The notes under the pieces: generated by a model
Seen by the model: the letters and a program-made list of their open reading frames with translations, nothing else
Database searches by the model: none
What the model was told of the DNA's origin: nothing
Translations under genes and position numbers: made by a program
NCBI RefSeq assembly: GCF_000739995.1
Contig: NZ_BBJX01000021.1
Location: forward strand, 1 to 40,568
Origin: Comamonas granuli NBRC 101663
Lineage (GTDB): Bacteria; Pseudomonadota; Gammaproteobacteria; Burkholderiales; Burkholderiaceae_C
Length of the DNA: 40,568 nt
Direction of reading: 5' to 3'
Part shown: in pieces, positions 24,123-34,704 of the stretch
Position numbering within the stretch: the first letter of the stretch is position 1
How the letters are laid out: each line of letters starts with the position of its first letter

Positions 24123-24149
24123 TTGGCTTCGTGGTATTCCCGCATAAGG
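24109..24149. repeat. Inverted repeat CCTTATG / CATAAGG over the regulator's ribosome-binding region
   Basis: Perfect 7-bp arms at 24109-24115 and 24143-24149, 27 bp apart. The right arm contains the AAGG that serves as the Shine-Dalgarno of the Crp/Fnr gene, and the left arm lies within dyad site 2. Confidence 0.4.
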
Positions 24150-24156
24150 TGTTCGC

Positions 24157-24879
24157 ATGAGCGACGAACTGTCCCTGCACCGGCGCCGGCGCAAGCCCAC
24201 GGCCGACGAGCTGGCCGGCATTCCCTGGCTGGGCCTGCTGCAGCCCGGCGAGCGCCTGCGCGCCGAGGAGGAGTTGCTCGTGGGCGATGCGCGTGCCGGC
24301 GACTACGTGTGCCGCGTGGGCCGCCCCGTCACCTACTGGTTTGGCGTGGTCGAGGGCCTGCTCAAGATGAACAACGACGACGCCGACGGCGGCACCATGA
24401 CCTTTGCGGGCCTGCCGCCCGGGGGCTGGTTCGGCGAGGGCACGGCCATCAAGCGCGAGCCCTACCGCTACAACGTGCTGGCGCTGCGCAAGAGCGTGGT
24501 CGCAGGCCTGCCGATCGACACCTTCCACTGGCTGCTGGACCACTCGCTGGGCTTCAACCGCTTCGTGATGAATCAGCTCAACGAGCGCCTGGGCCAGTTC
24601 ATCGCCGCACGCGAGATCGACCGCTTGGGCAGCCCCGATGCGCGCGTGGCGCGCAGCCTGGCCGCGCTGTTCAACCCCGTGCTCTACCCGGGCGTCGGGC
24701 AGGTGCTGCGCATCACCCAGCAGGAGCTGGCGTACCTGGTGGGCCTGTCGCGCCAGCGCGTCAACGAGGCGCTGGCCAGCCTGCAGGACCTGGGCGTCAT
24801 CCGTGTCGAATACGGCGGCCTGCGCGTGCTGGACCTGCCCGCCCTGCGCAGCAGCGTGCTGGCCCCCCGGGCGTGCTGA
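24157..24879 (+). CDS. Crp/Fnr family transcriptional regulator
   Basis: A 240-residue regulator: an N-terminal cyclic-nucleotide-binding-type beta-roll (about 30-135; AGDYVCRVGRPVTYWFGVVEG, LPPGGWFGEGTAIKREPYRYN), a dimer helix (about 140-165) and a C-terminal helix-turn-helix (ITQQELAYLVGLSRQRVNEAL near 190-210). There is no N-terminal cysteine cluster, so it is not an oxygen-sensing Fnr. The beta-roll lacks a clear cAMP-binding Arg-Ser pair, so the ligand is unknown. It is divergent from the ABC/CoA-ligase unit and is its likely regulator. AAGGTG precedes the ATG by five bases. The next gene starts 12 bp downstream. Confidence 0.9.
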   Translation: MSDELSLHRRRRKPTADELAGIPWLGLLQPGERLRAEEELLVGDARAGDYVCRVGRPVTYWFGVVEGLLKMNNDDADGGTMTFAGLPPGGWFGEGTAIKREPYRYNVLALRKSVVAGLPIDTFHWLLDHSLGFNRFVMNQLNERLGQFIAAREIDRLGSPDARVARSLAALFNPVLYPGVGQVLRITQQELAYLVGLSRQRVNEALASLQDLGVIRVEYGGLRVLDLPALRSSVLAPRAC

Positions 24880-24891
24880 GACAATGCGCGC

Positions 24892-25725
24892 ATGCCACCG
24901 AATATGCCCCCCGCTTCCGGGCGCGCCGCCGTGCGCGCCGCCCCCGGCCCTGCCGCCGCTGCCGACGGCGCGGCGCCCGTGCGCCTGAACAAGCGCCTGG
25001 CCGACCTGGGCCTGTGCTCGCGCCGCGAGGCCGACGAATGGATTGCGCGCGGCTGGGTGCTGGTCAACGGCCAGGTGGCCGCCATGGGCAGCAAGGTGCT
25101 GCCGCAGGACCGCGTCACGGTGCAGCAGGCGGCGCGCCGCCAGCAGGCGGGGCAGGTCACCATCCTCCTGCACAAGCCCGTGGGCTATGTCTCGGGCCAG
25201 GCCGAGGACGGCCATCCGCCCGCCGCCACGCTCATCTCCCAGCGCAGCCACTGGAGCGGCGACGCCAGCGGCCAGCGCTTCACGCCGGCCCAGCTCAAGG
25301 GGCTGGCGCCCGCCGGGCGGCTGGACATCGACTCCGTCGGCCTGCTGGTGCTCACGCAGGACGGGCGCGTGGCGCGCCAGCTCATCGGCGAGGACTCCGG
25401 CATCGACAAGGAATACCTGGTGCGCGTGCAGTACGGCAGCGTGGCCGCGGATGTGCAGGCGGCCTTTCCGGCGCAGCAGCTCGCGCGTCTGCGCCACGGC
25501 CTGAGCCTGGACGGCCAGCCGCTCAAGCCCGCGCAGGTGGAATGGCAAAACCCCGAGCAGCTGCGCTTCGTGCTCACCGAGGGCAAGAAGCGCCAGATCC
25601 GGCGCATGTGCGAGCTCGTGGGCCTGAAGGTGGTGGGCTTGAAGCGCATCCGCATCGGCCGGGTGCTGCTGGGGCGCCTGCCTGTGGGGCAGTGGCGCTA
25701 CCTGGGGCCGGATGAACGCTTCTGA
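24892..25725 (+). CDS. rluF: RluF-like 23S rRNA pseudouridine synthase
   Basis: A 277-residue enzyme of the RsuA/RluB/RluE/RluF family that isomerises uridine in rRNA. An S4 RNA-binding domain spans about 30-75 ([27 protein letters not shown]), then the catalytic domain with HKPVGYVSG, the aspartate motif [19 protein letters not shown] (near 140-158), KEYLV, and [33 protein letters not shown] at the end. The block order and the KKRQIRRM and LPVGQWR segments fit RluF best. The first 30 residues are an Ala/Pro extension, so the start could be internal. The 3' end overlaps the following hydrolase gene by 14 bp. Confidence 0.85.
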   Translation: MPPNMPPASGRAAVRAAPGPAAAADGAAPVRLNKRLADLGLCSRREADEWIARGWVLVNGQVAAMGSKVLPQDRVTVQQAARRQQAGQVTILLHKPVGYVSGQAEDGHPPAATLISQRSHWSGDASGQRFTPAQLKGLAPAGRLDIDSVGLLVLTQDGRVARQLIGEDSGIDKEYLVRVQYGSVAADVQAAFPAQQLARLRHGLSLDGQPLKPAQVEWQNPEQLRFVLTEGKKRQIRRMCELVGLKVVGLKRIRIGRVLLGRLPVGQWRYLGPDERF

Positions 25726-26998
25726 AACCCCAGCCCCCGCCATGTCCCGTCCCCCCTTCGGTCCCCGGTTTTCCTGGCGCACGGCCGACCTGCGCGGCGC
25801 CGCGCGCCTGGCCACCGAGGCCACGGCGGGCGTGGTGCGCATCGTCGAGGGCGTGCACCAGTCCGTGCTCGGCAGCATGGGCCTGCCGGGCGCTGCCGCG
25901 CCCGGGCGCACGCGCGGCATCACGGGCCTGGTGTACCGCAGCATCCATGGCGTGACGCGCTGGGTCGATGCGGGCGTGCAGACCGCGCTGCACCTGCTCG
26001 AGCCCGCGGCGGCGGGCGCCGAAGTCTCCAGCGCGCGGCGCGACGCCGTGCTGGCCGCGCTCAACGGCGTCATGGGCGACCGCCTGGCGGCCGAGGCCAA
26101 CCCCCTGGCGCTGCCCCTGCAACTGCGCCAGGCCGGGCAGGCGCTGGACCTGGCGGCGCTGCACGCGGCCGGCGCGGCCACGGGCAAGGTGCTGGTCCTG
26201 GTGCACGGCCTGTGCATGAACGACCGGCAATGGCTGCGCGCCGGCCACGACCATGGCGCCCACCTGGCGCAGGCGCTGGGCTACACGCCGGTCTACGTCT
26301 TCTACAACACCGGCCTGCACATTGCCGACAACGGGCACCGCCTGGCCGAGGCGCTGGAAGCGCTGCTGGCCGCCTGGCCCGTGCCCGTGCAGGATTTGAG
26401 CGTGCTGGGGCACAGCATGGGCGGCCTGGTGGCGCGGGCCGCCTGCCACCACGGCGCGCAGGCGGGCCAGCGCTGGCTGGGCCATTTGCGCCACCTGGTG
26501 TGCCTGGGCACGCCGCACCACGGCGCGCCGCTCGAGCGCGCGGGCCAGTGGGTGCAGGTGCTGCTGGGCAGCACCCCCTACAGCCGCCCCTTCGTGCGCC
26601 TGGCGCGCCTGCGCAGCGCCGGCATCACCGACCTGCGCCACGGCCAGGTGCGCGCGCCCCACGCGCCCGCGCAGGGCCTGGCCGACGCCCGCCCGCCCAC
26701 GCCCTTGCCCGCCGGGGTGGCGTGCTTCACCGTCGCTGCGGCCCTGGCGGCGCGCCGCAGCACGGCGGCCGAGCGCCTGGTGGGCGATGGGCTGGTGCCC
26801 CTGCGCAGTGCGCTGGGCCAGCACGCCGATCCGGCGCACTGCCTGGGCTTTGCCCCCAGCCACCAGCAGGTGGTCTGGAAGACGGGACACCTGGACCTGC
26901 TCAGCAGCCCCGCCGTGGCGCGCCAGTTGGTGCAGTGGCTGCAGCCGCCGGCAGGCGGTCCGGCGCTTGCTACCATGCGCGCTGGTAACTCACAGTAA
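25712..26998 (+). CDS. Alpha/beta hydrolase (esterase/lipase, PGAP1-like)
   Basis: A 428-residue hydrolase. The fold core starts near residue 158: [15 protein letters not shown] (oxyanion region, HG at 165-166), the nucleophile elbow [12 protein letters not shown] (S235), [13 protein letters not shown] typical of lipase/PGAP1-like proteins, [12 protein letters not shown] (acidic residue) and a late TGHLDLLSS, which should hold the catalytic histidine. The N-terminal 150 residues are a helical Ala-rich region without a signal peptide. Substrate unknown; an ester or lipid is likely. The start ATG 25712 overlaps rluF by 14 bp. It ends 13 bp before the DHH gene. Confidence 0.83.
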   Translation: MNASETPAPAMSRPPFGPRFSWRTADLRGAARLATEATAGVVRIVEGVHQSVLGSMGLPGAAAPGRTRGITGLVYRSIHGVTRWVDAGVQTALHLLEPAAAGAEVSSARRDAVLAALNGVMGDRLAAEANPLALPLQLRQAGQALDLAALHAAGAATGKVLVLVHGLCMNDRQWLRAGHDHGAHLAQALGYTPVYVFYNTGLHIADNGHRLAEALEALLAAWPVPVQDLSVLGHSMGGLVARAACHHGAQAGQRWLGHLRHLVCLGTPHHGAPLERAGQWVQVLLGSTPYSRPFVRLARLRSAGITDLRHGQVRAPHAPAQGLADARPPTPLPAGVACFTVAAALAARRSTAAERLVGDGLVPLRSALGQHADPAHCLGFAPSHQQVVWKTGHLDLLSSPAVARQLVQWLQPPAGGPALATMRAGNSQ

Positions 26999-27011
26999 CA
27001 AGGAAATCCCC

Positions 27012-27944
27012 ATGAGCGAGCGCAAATTCCGTCTGGTGACCCGCAGCGATTTCGACGGTCTGGTGTGCGCCGTGCTGCTCAAGGAGCTGGACCTGATCGA
27101 CGAGATCCTCTTCGTCCACCCCAAGGACATGCAGGACGGCAAGATCGAGATCACCGGCCGCGACATCACCACCAACCTGCCCTATGTGCCGGGCGCGCAC
27201 CTGGTGTTCGACCACCACGAGTCCGAAACCGTGCGCAACCAGGGCGAGCGGCCCAACCACATCATCGAGGCGCATGCGCCCTCGGCGGCGCGCGTGGTCT
27301 ACAACCACTACGGCGGCAAGGCGCGCTTTGCGCGCATCTCCGACGAGATGATGGTGGCGGTCGACCAGGCCGACTCGGCCCAGTATTCGCGCACGGACAT
27401 CCTCGACCCCCAGGGCTGGGTGCTGCTCAACTACCTCATGGACTCGCGCACCGGGTTGGGGCGCTTCCGGGAGTTCCGCATCAGCAACTACCAGTTGATG
27501 ATGGCCCTGATCGACTACTGCCGCGACCACACGATTGCGCAGATCCTGCAACTGCCCGATGTGCAGGAGCGCGTGCAGCTCTACTTCGAGCACGCCGCGC
27601 GCGCCAAGGAGCAAATCCTGCACTGCGCCATGCAGATCGGCAACCTCGTGGTGCTGGACCTGCGCCAGGAGGAGACCATCTGGGCCGTCAACCGCTTCAT
27701 GATTTATGCGCTGTTCCCCACGGCCAACATCTCCATCCACGTGATGTGGGGCGTACAGAAGCAGAACACGGTGTTCGCCACGGGCAAGTCCATCCTGGAC
27801 CGCAGCAGCAAGACCCATGTGGGCAACCTCATGCTCGAATACGGCGGCGGCGGCCATGCGGCGGCCGGCACCTGTCAGATCGCCAACGACAAGGCCGACG
27901 GCGTGCTGCGCACCCTGATCCAGCGCATCAACGCGGATGGCTGA
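27012..27944 (+). CDS. DHH family phosphoesterase (exopolyphosphatase/oligoribonuclease-like)
   Basis: A 310-residue DHH/DHHA1 phosphoesterase. Metal motifs: TRSDFDGLVCA (D13, D15), LVFDHHESE (near 70-78, the DHH signature) and VDQADSAQYS; the C-terminal DHHA1 domain has the glycine/histidine motif YGGGGHAAAGTC (near 278-289). Relatives cleave nanoRNA, c-di-AMP products, pAp or short polyphosphate; which one applies cannot be told. Betaproteobacterial homologues are often labelled exopolyphosphatase. AAGGAAAT sits before ATG 27012. The gene ends in a strong terminator-like repeat. Confidence 0.85.
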   Translation: MSERKFRLVTRSDFDGLVCAVLLKELDLIDEILFVHPKDMQDGKIEITGRDITTNLPYVPGAHLVFDHHESETVRNQGERPNHIIEAHAPSAARVVYNHYGGKARFARISDEMMVAVDQADSAQYSRTDILDPQGWVLLNYLMDSRTGLGRFREFRISNYQLMMALIDYCRDHTIAQILQLPDVQERVQLYFEHAARAKEQILHCAMQIGNLVVLDLRQEETIWAVNRFMIYALFPTANISIHVMWGVQKQNTVFATGKSILDRSSKTHVGNLMLEYGGGGHAAAGTCQIANDKADGVLRTLIQRINADG

Positions 27945-27998
27945 AAAGGGCTCCAGCGCTTGCCGGACAAGCGCTGGCAGCTATTCTTTTTGATAAAA
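27945..27998 (+). repeat. Stop-associated hairpin repeat, copy 5 (best copy, terminator-like)
   Basis: Starts on the base after the DHH stop. CCAGCGCTTG (27953-27962), loop CCGGA, CAAGCGCTGG (27968-27977): a perfect 10-bp stem, followed by CAGCTATTCTTTTTGATA with a five-T run at 27987-27991. On the other strand the stem is followed by AGCCCTTTTC. This is the clearest copy and looks like a working bidirectional terminator. Confidence 0.75.
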
Positions 27999-28032
27999 AC
28001 CGGCGCGGCGGCGCAAGTGGGCCCGGCGGGTG

Positions 28033-28057
28033 CTTGAAACGCTGCGCATCGCCCCTA
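28033..28057 (+). promoter_or_regulatory. Sigma-32 (heat-shock) promoter for htpG
   Basis: CTTGAAA (28033-28039) is a perfect -35 box for RpoH; after 12 bp comes CCCCTA (28052-28057), close to the -10 consensus CCCCAT. The start site would be near 28064, leaving a 60-nt leader to the htpG ATG. The downstream gene is a classic heat-shock gene, which supports the call. Confidence 0.75.
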
Positions 28058-28124
28058 CCTGTACGCGGGCGTGCGTCGCTCGTGCTGCGGCGCCCTGTCG
28101 TACTGGTTTTCACCCCTTCTTCCC

Positions 28125-30057
<1,933 letters not shown>

Positions 30058-30077
<20 letters not shown>

Positions 30078-30825
30078 GGGCGGGGGCGGCCGGCGGCGCC
30101 GCGCCCGCCGCCGCCTGCTGCGCTTTAAAGGCGCGCGCCTGGCCGAAATGCCCGCAGCCGATGAAGGGCACGGGCGGGCGCAGCGCCGACAGCGGCGAGG
30201 GGTGGTTGGCGCACAGCACCAGATGCCCCCGCTCCGCAGGGATGAGCGCGCGCTTGGACTGCGCGTGGCTGCCCCAGAGCATGAACACCACGGGGCGCGG
30301 GCCCTGCGCCACCTGGCGGATGACGGCGTCGGTGAGCTGCTCCCAGCCCTGGCCTGCGTGGCTGGCGGGCTGGCCTTCCTCCACCGTCAGGCAGGTGTTG
30401 AGCAGCAGCACGCCGTTTTCGGCCCACTTCACCAGGCTGCCGCCGGGCGCAGGCCAGGCGGGCGGCGGCGTGCCCAGGTCGCGCTGCAGCTCCTTGAAGA
30501 TGTTGCGCAGCGAGGGCGGCAGCGCCACGCCCGGCGCCACGGAAAACGCCAGCCCCTCGGCCTGGCCGCGCCCGTGGTACGGGTCCTGGCCCAGGATGAC
30601 CACGCGCACGGCCTCGGGCGGCGTGAGCGCCAGCGCGCGCAGCGGCTCGGGGGGGAAGATGGTGGCGCCTGCGTCCAGGCGCGCCTGCAGAAAGGCGCGC
30701 AGCGCCTGGCCGCGCGTGCTGGCGAAAAAGCCATCGACCAGCGGCTGCCAGCCGGGCGCCACGGGCCAGCCGGCCGGGTCGGCGCTTTGCAACTGGGTGG
30801 CGCGGGGCGGGGGGGTGGAATTCAT
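30058..30825 (-). CDS. ung: Uracil-DNA glycosylase
   Basis: A 255-residue family-1 UDG, which removes uracil from DNA. The catalytic motif GQDPYHG is at residues 79-85 (Asp81 activates water) and the leucine-intercalation loop motif is HPSPLSAL (near 210); LLLNTCLTV and FMLWGSHAQ are also family blocks. Both ends have Ala/Pro-rich extensions ([26 protein letters not shown]). Start ATG 30825 is preferred; a TTG at 30831 would add two residues. It is convergent with htpG with a 20-bp overlap of coding ends. A repeat copy lies just upstream of its start. Confidence 0.95.
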
Positions 30826-30828
30826 AGT

Positions 30829-30884
30829 CAAAATGGGCTCTGGCGCTTATCCAGCAAGCGCTGGAAGCTCATTTTATGATAGCG
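30829..30884 (+). repeat. Stop-associated hairpin repeat, copy 6 (encodes the end of the cyclase gene)
   Basis: Forward copy with TCTGGCGCTT and AAGCGCTGGA arms (two mismatches) followed by AGCTCATTTTATGATAG. Its right end overlaps the 3' end of the diguanylate cyclase gene: on the minus strand the last codons are CTA TCA TAA, which is the repeat's own CTATCA motif. It fills the ung-cyclase gap. Confidence 0.65.
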
Positions 30885-33555
30885 TATCCGTGCCATCGTC
30901 CACCCGGTTGCGGCCGGCGGCCTTGGCGCGGTAGAGGTGCGCGTCGGCGCGCGCCAGCAACTGCTCGGGGGTGGTGCCCGCGTGCGGCACCTCGCTGGCC
31001 ACGCCGATGCTGACGGTGACCACCGGCACCACCTGCGAGCCGGCGTGCGCCAGGCCCCGCGCCTGCACCGCCCGGCACAGCGCCTGGGCCTTGGCGCGCG
31101 CGCCGTCCAGGTCGCATTCGGGCAGCAGGCAGACAAATTCTTCCCCGCCGTAGCGGGCCACCAGGTCGTGCGAACGCCCCAGCCCCGCGCGCAGCACCTC
31201 GGCCACGGCGCGCAGGCAGGCGTCGCCCTGCTGGTGGCCATAGAGGTCGTTGTACTGCTTGAAGTGGTCGATGTCGATCATCGCCAGCGCCAGCGGCTTG
31301 CTGCTGCGGCGGCAGCGGCGCCATTCGGCCTGCAGGCTGCGGTCGAACTGGCGGCGGTTGGCCAGGCCGGTCAACCCGTCCATGAAGGCCAGCTTGCGCA
31401 GCAGCTCCTGCTGCGCGCGCTGCTCGGTCTGGTCCACAAAGGTGGCCATGAAGTGGTCGCCGAACGCCAGCCCGCCGATGACCATGGTGTGCAGGCGCCC
31501 GTCGCGGTCGGTGACGCGGTATTCCTGGTCCGCGATCTCTCCGCCCTGGGCGCCGGCCTGGGCCAGGGCCGCGTTCCAGGTGGTGATGACCTGTTCGCGG
31601 TACTGCGGCTCGGGGTAGGCGCGCAGCCACCACTGCGCCAGCGTGGGCACCTCGTCGTCGGCGAAGCCGAACAAGTCCTGGAAACGCCGGTTGCGGAAGT
31701 AGATGGCCCCGGCAGCATCGACCATGCACAGGCCGATGGGCATCTCCTGCATCAGGTGCTTGAGCAGGCGCTCGGTCTCCTGCAACTGCAGCGACTGCTG
31801 CTTGGCCTGCGTCACGTCGTGGATGTAGCCATGCCACAGCACCGCTCCCGAGGCCGTGCGCGCCGGCCGTGCCTGCCCGCTGATCCAGCGCTCGCCGCGG
31901 CCCGGCACGCGCACGCGGTATTCGCAGCGCCACAGCTGCAGCGTCTGCGCCGACTGCAGCACGCTGTCGTTGAGCGCCGGCAGGTCGTCGGGGTGGATGC
32001 GCTCGAACACCTGCGCTGCGTCCGCGCGCAGCACCTGCGGCGGCAGGCCGTAGATGTCCTCCACGCCGCGGCTGGCGTAGGGGAAGTGGCTGCGTCCGTC
32101 GGGCTCGCGCTGGTACTGGTAGAGCGCGCCGGGCACGTTCTCGGCGAGCCGGTCCAGCGTCTCCTGGTGCTGGCGCTGCGCGGTGACGTCCGTGTGCGTG
32201 CCGATGAGGCGCAGCGGTCGGCCGCTGGCGTCGCGCTCCATGGCCTGCCCGCGGTCCTGCACCCACTTGTAGCTGCCATCCTTGCAGCGCAGGCGGTGCA
32301 CGTTCTCGTAGTACGCCGTCTCGCCGCGCAGATGGCGCTCCACATCGTCCATCACGCGCTCCAGGTCATCGGGGTGGACGCGGCTTTGCCACTCCTGCAG
32401 GCCGTTGCCGATGTCGTTGTCGCCATAGCCCAGCATGGATTTCCACACGGGCGAGAAGTACACCGTGCCCGCGGCCACGTCCCAGTCCCACACGCCCTGC
32501 TGCGTGGCCTGCAGCACGGCCTGCCAGCGCGCCTGCAGCGTGGCCGTCTGCGCCGCCAGCGCCTGTTCGCGCCGCCAGAGCTGGCGGCGGCGCCGCTGGG
32601 TGAAACCCAGGCCCAGGGCCAGGGCCAGGCCGGCCAGCAGCCAGGTGCCGCCCAGCGTCCAGGCGCGGGCGCGCCAGGGGGCGAGCATCTGGTGCCAGTC
32701 GCGCCCCACGGTCACCACCAGCGGCTTGTCCATCTGCAGGTCGGCGGGGTGGATGGTGTGCATGGCCGTCAGCCGCGGCGCCTGCCCGGGCTCCAGCGGG
32801 CCGACGAACAGGCTCTCGGGCAGGCCGCTGTCGCGGTGCCGCTGGAACAGCGTGCCGGGCTGCGCCAGGTCCACGCCGAGCTGCTGCGCGTCGGCGGGCG
32901 CGCTGAGAAAGCGCAGGCCGTCGCCATGCGCCAGGGTGGCGACCACGTCGGGCGCATAGCGCACGGACTCCAGCAGGGTCTTGAACTCCTCCGGGTCCAG
33001 CGTGGCCGCCACCACGGCGGCCAGGCTGCCGTCGGGCGCGCGCACCACGCGCGCCAGGTTGATGGACCAGGCGCCCAGCCGCGTGCGAAACGGGGGGCTG
33101 ACGATCAGCGGGTTGTCCGGCGTGCCGGCCACGCGCAGCGCCGCCCGGAAATAGTCGCGGCTGGCAAAGTTCTCGCCCAGCAGCTCGTTGCGGTTGGAGG
33201 CGATCACCGTGCCCTGGGCGTCGAGCACGTTCAAGGTGCGCACGCTGGTCATGGCGTCGCTGAAGGCCTGCAGCCGCTCGCCGAGCCAGCGCGGCCCCTG
33301 CACCTGGGCGCGCCACTGCACCACGTCCTGGCGCAGGCTCAGCAGGGCGTGGTTGACGGCGTCGATCTGCCGGTACAGGTTCTCGTGGACGATGTGGGCC
33401 TGGTGCGTGATCTGCTGGCGCTCGCCCGCCTCGGTGTCGCGGTGCTCCAGCACCAGGGCGGCGCACACCATGGCCCCCAGAGCCAGCCACAGGGCGGCGA
33501 GCCAGGCCCATTCGCGGCGCAACCGCGGGTTGGGCGTTGTGGGACTTGGGCGCAA
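30874..33555 (-). CDS. Membrane diguanylate cyclase with periplasmic sensor and three PAS domains
   Basis: An 893-residue signalling protein making c-di-GMP. TM1 is about residues 15-37, a dCache-like periplasmic sensor 40-290 (SRDYFRAALRVAG, IVSPPFRT, GAWSINLARVVRAPDG), TM2 298-318, then PAS-PAC units near 340-460 (GVWDWDVAAGTVYFSPVW, VHPDDLERV), 470-590 (RIHPDDLPAL, WISGQARPARTASG) and 600-710 (IGLCMVDAAGAIYFRNRRFQ), and GGDEF 720-890. The active site GGEEF is at 803-807, with the inhibitory site RSHD at 794-797. No EAL domain. I chose TTG 33555: GAGGAG lies six bases upstream and the TM segment follows at once; earlier starts would run into trpC. Confidence 0.85.
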   Translation of the reverse strand: MRPSPTTPNPRLRREWAWLAALWLALGAMVCAALVLEHRDTEAGERQQITHQAHIVHENLYRQIDAVNHALLSLRQDVVQWRAQVQGPRWLGERLQAFSDAMTSVRTLNVLDAQGTVIASNRNELLGENFASRDYFRAALRVAGTPDNPLIVSPPFRTRLGAWSINLARVVRAPDGSLAAVVAATLDPEEFKTLLESVRYAPDVVATLAHGDGLRFLSAPADAQQLGVDLAQPGTLFQRHRDSGLPESLFVGPLEPGQAPRLTAMHTIHPADLQMDKPLVVTVGRDWHQMLAPWRARAWTLGGTWLLAGLALALGLGFTQRRRRQLWRREQALAAQTATLQARWQAVLQATQQGVWDWDVAAGTVYFSPVWKSMLGYGDNDIGNGLQEWQSRVHPDDLERVMDDVERHLRGETAYYENVHRLRCKDGSYKWVQDRGQAMERDASGRPLRLIGTHTDVTAQRQHQETLDRLAENVPGALYQYQREPDGRSHFPYASRGVEDIYGLPPQVLRADAAQVFERIHPDDLPALNDSVLQSAQTLQLWRCEYRVRVPGRGERWISGQARPARTASGAVLWHGYIHDVTQAKQQSLQLQETERLLKHLMQEMPIGLCMVDAAGAIYFRNRRFQDLFGFADDEVPTLAQWWLRAYPEPQYREQVITTWNAALAQAGAQGGEIADQEYRVTDRDGRLHTMVIGGLAFGDHFMATFVDQTEQRAQQELLRKLAFMDGLTGLANRRQFDRSLQAEWRRCRRSSKPLALAMIDIDHFKQYNDLYGHQQGDACLRAVAEVLRAGLGRSHDLVARYGGEEFVCLLPECDLDGARAKAQALCRAVQARGLAHAGSQVVPVVTVSIGVASEVPHAGTTPEQLLARADAHLYRAKAAGRNRVDDGTDTLS

Positions 33556-33652
33556 AAGTGGCTCCTCACGCTGGCTGCACACGACGGAGCGGCCACGCTG
33601 CGCCCCGGGCTCCGCCCCCGCGTTGCGCGAGCCGCTTTCATGATAGTACGCG

Positions 33653-33668
33653 GCGGCGGCGCCGCCGC
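33653..33668. repeat. 16-bp perfect GC palindrome after trpC
   Basis: GCGGCGGCGCCGCCGC lies 14 bp beyond the trpC stop on the minus strand. Without a loop or T-run it is a poor intrinsic terminator; it could pause polymerase. The remaining 33556-33682 gap holds the cyclase leader and no other gene. Confidence 0.35.
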
Positions 33669-33682
33669 GGGGCCTGTGCGCC

Positions 33683-34483
33683 TCAGGCGAACAGCCGTGC
33701 CAGCGCCAGGCCGGGGTCGGGCGCGCGCATGAAGGCCTCGCCCACGAGGAAGGCGTGGATGCCCGCGTCGCGCAGCGTGTGCACATCGTCCGGGCCGAGG
33801 ATGCCGGACTCGGTCACCAGCAGGCGGTCGGCTGGCACCTCCTGGCGCAGGTCCAGCGTGGTCTGCAGGCTGACCTCGAAGGTGCGCAGGTTGCGGTTGT
33901 TGATGCCCACCAGCGGCGTCTTGAGCCTGAGCGCGCGCTCGAGCTCATGCCCGTCGTGCACCTCGACCAGCACGGCCATGTCCAGGCTGCGGGCGATCTG
34001 CTCCATCTCGGCCATCAGGCCGTCCTCCAGGCAGGCGGCGATCAGCAGCACGCAGTCGGCGCCCATGGAGCGCGATTCGTAGATCTGGTACGGGTCGACC
34101 ATGAAATCCTTGCGCAGCACCGGCAGCGGGCAGCTCGCGCGCGCCTGCTTGAGGTAGTCGGGCTGGCCCTGGAAGAACTGGCGGTCGGTCAGCACCGACA
34201 GGCAGGCCGCGCTGACCGCGCCGTCGCCCGCGGCGTAGCTCTGCGCGATGTCGGCGGGCACGAAGTCCGCGCGGATCACGCCCTTGCTGGGGCTGGCCTT
34301 CTTGATTTCGGCGATCACGCCGGCCTGGCCGGTGGCGATCTTGGCGCGCAACGCACCCACGAAGTCGCGCGTGAGCACGCGGCTCTCGGCGTCGCGGCGC
34401 ATGTCGGCGAAGGACACGCGCTTTTGCGCGGCGGCCACTTCCTCGACCTTCACGTCGCAGATTTTTTTCAGGATGTCAGACAT
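33683..34483 (-). CDS. trpC: Indole-3-glycerol-phosphate synthase
   Basis: A 266-residue TIM-barrel enzyme converting CdRP to indole-3-glycerol phosphate. Motifs: [16 protein letters not shown] (about 56-71, active-site Glu and Lys), [53 protein letters not shown] and [12 protein letters not shown], with [11 protein letters not shown] at the end. Monofunctional, without a TrpF domain. Last gene of the trp unit; ATG 34483 is 27 bp after the stop of the small membrane-protein gene. Confidence 0.97.
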   Translation of the reverse strand: MSDILKKICDVKVEEVAAAQKRVSFADMRRDAESRVLTRDFVGALRAKIATGQAGVIAEIKKASPSKGVIRADFVPADIAQSYAAGDGAVSAACLSVLTDRQFFQGQPDYLKQARASCPLPVLRKDFMVDPYQIYESRSMGADCVLLIAACLEDGLMAEMEQIARSLDMAVLVEVHDGHELERALRLKTPLVGINNRNLRTFEVSLQTTLDLRQEVPADRLLVTESGILGPDDVHTLRDAGIHAFLVGEAFMRAPDPGLALARLFA

Positions 34484-34510
34484 GCTTGCTTTCTTGCTCC
34501 CGGGGGAGCG

Positions 34511-34693
34511 TCAAGGTTCACGGCGCGCGCTGGGCGCCTGGCCCTCGGTGGGCGTGGCGGCAGAGGCCGGCCCCCGGAGCACCTTCATGACGATGCGGTG
34601 CATCACGATGCCCACGACGATGAACAGCAGCGAGACGCCCAGCGCGATCCAGGTGCCGGGGTCGTTCCAGATGGGGGCGTCCAGCAGGCCCAT
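34511..34693 (-). CDS. Small single-span membrane protein within the trp operon
   Basis: A 60-residue protein, start MGLLDAPIWNDPGTWIALGV. One hydrophobic segment (about 15-38: TWIALGVSLLFIVVGIVM) is followed by HRIVMKVLRG and a hydrophilic Ala/Pro/Glu tail, so a C-in orientation is likely by the positive-inside rule. It starts 11 bp after the trpD stop and ends 27 bp before trpC, on the same strand, with the same codon bias. I do not recognise the family. Being in the operon it would be co-expressed with tryptophan biosynthesis; its role is unknown. Confidence 0.65.
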   Translation of the reverse strand: MGLLDAPIWNDPGTWIALGVSLLFIVVGIVMHRIVMKVLRGPASAATPTEGQAPSARREP

Positions 34694-34704
34694 GGCGGGT
34701 GCGC

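Noticed and set aside
30937-33732. A very long open frame antisense to the diguanylate cyclase
   Set aside because: It is the mirror of a high-GC coding region; the translation is low-complexity (Gln/Ala/Val/Arg-rich) with no recognisable domain, while the minus strand gives clear PAS and GGDEF motifs.
33556-33786. A longer N-terminus for the diguanylate cyclase
   Set aside because: It would overlap trpC by about 100 bp and adds low-complexity sequence before the first membrane helix; TTG 33555 has a strong Shine-Dalgarno.
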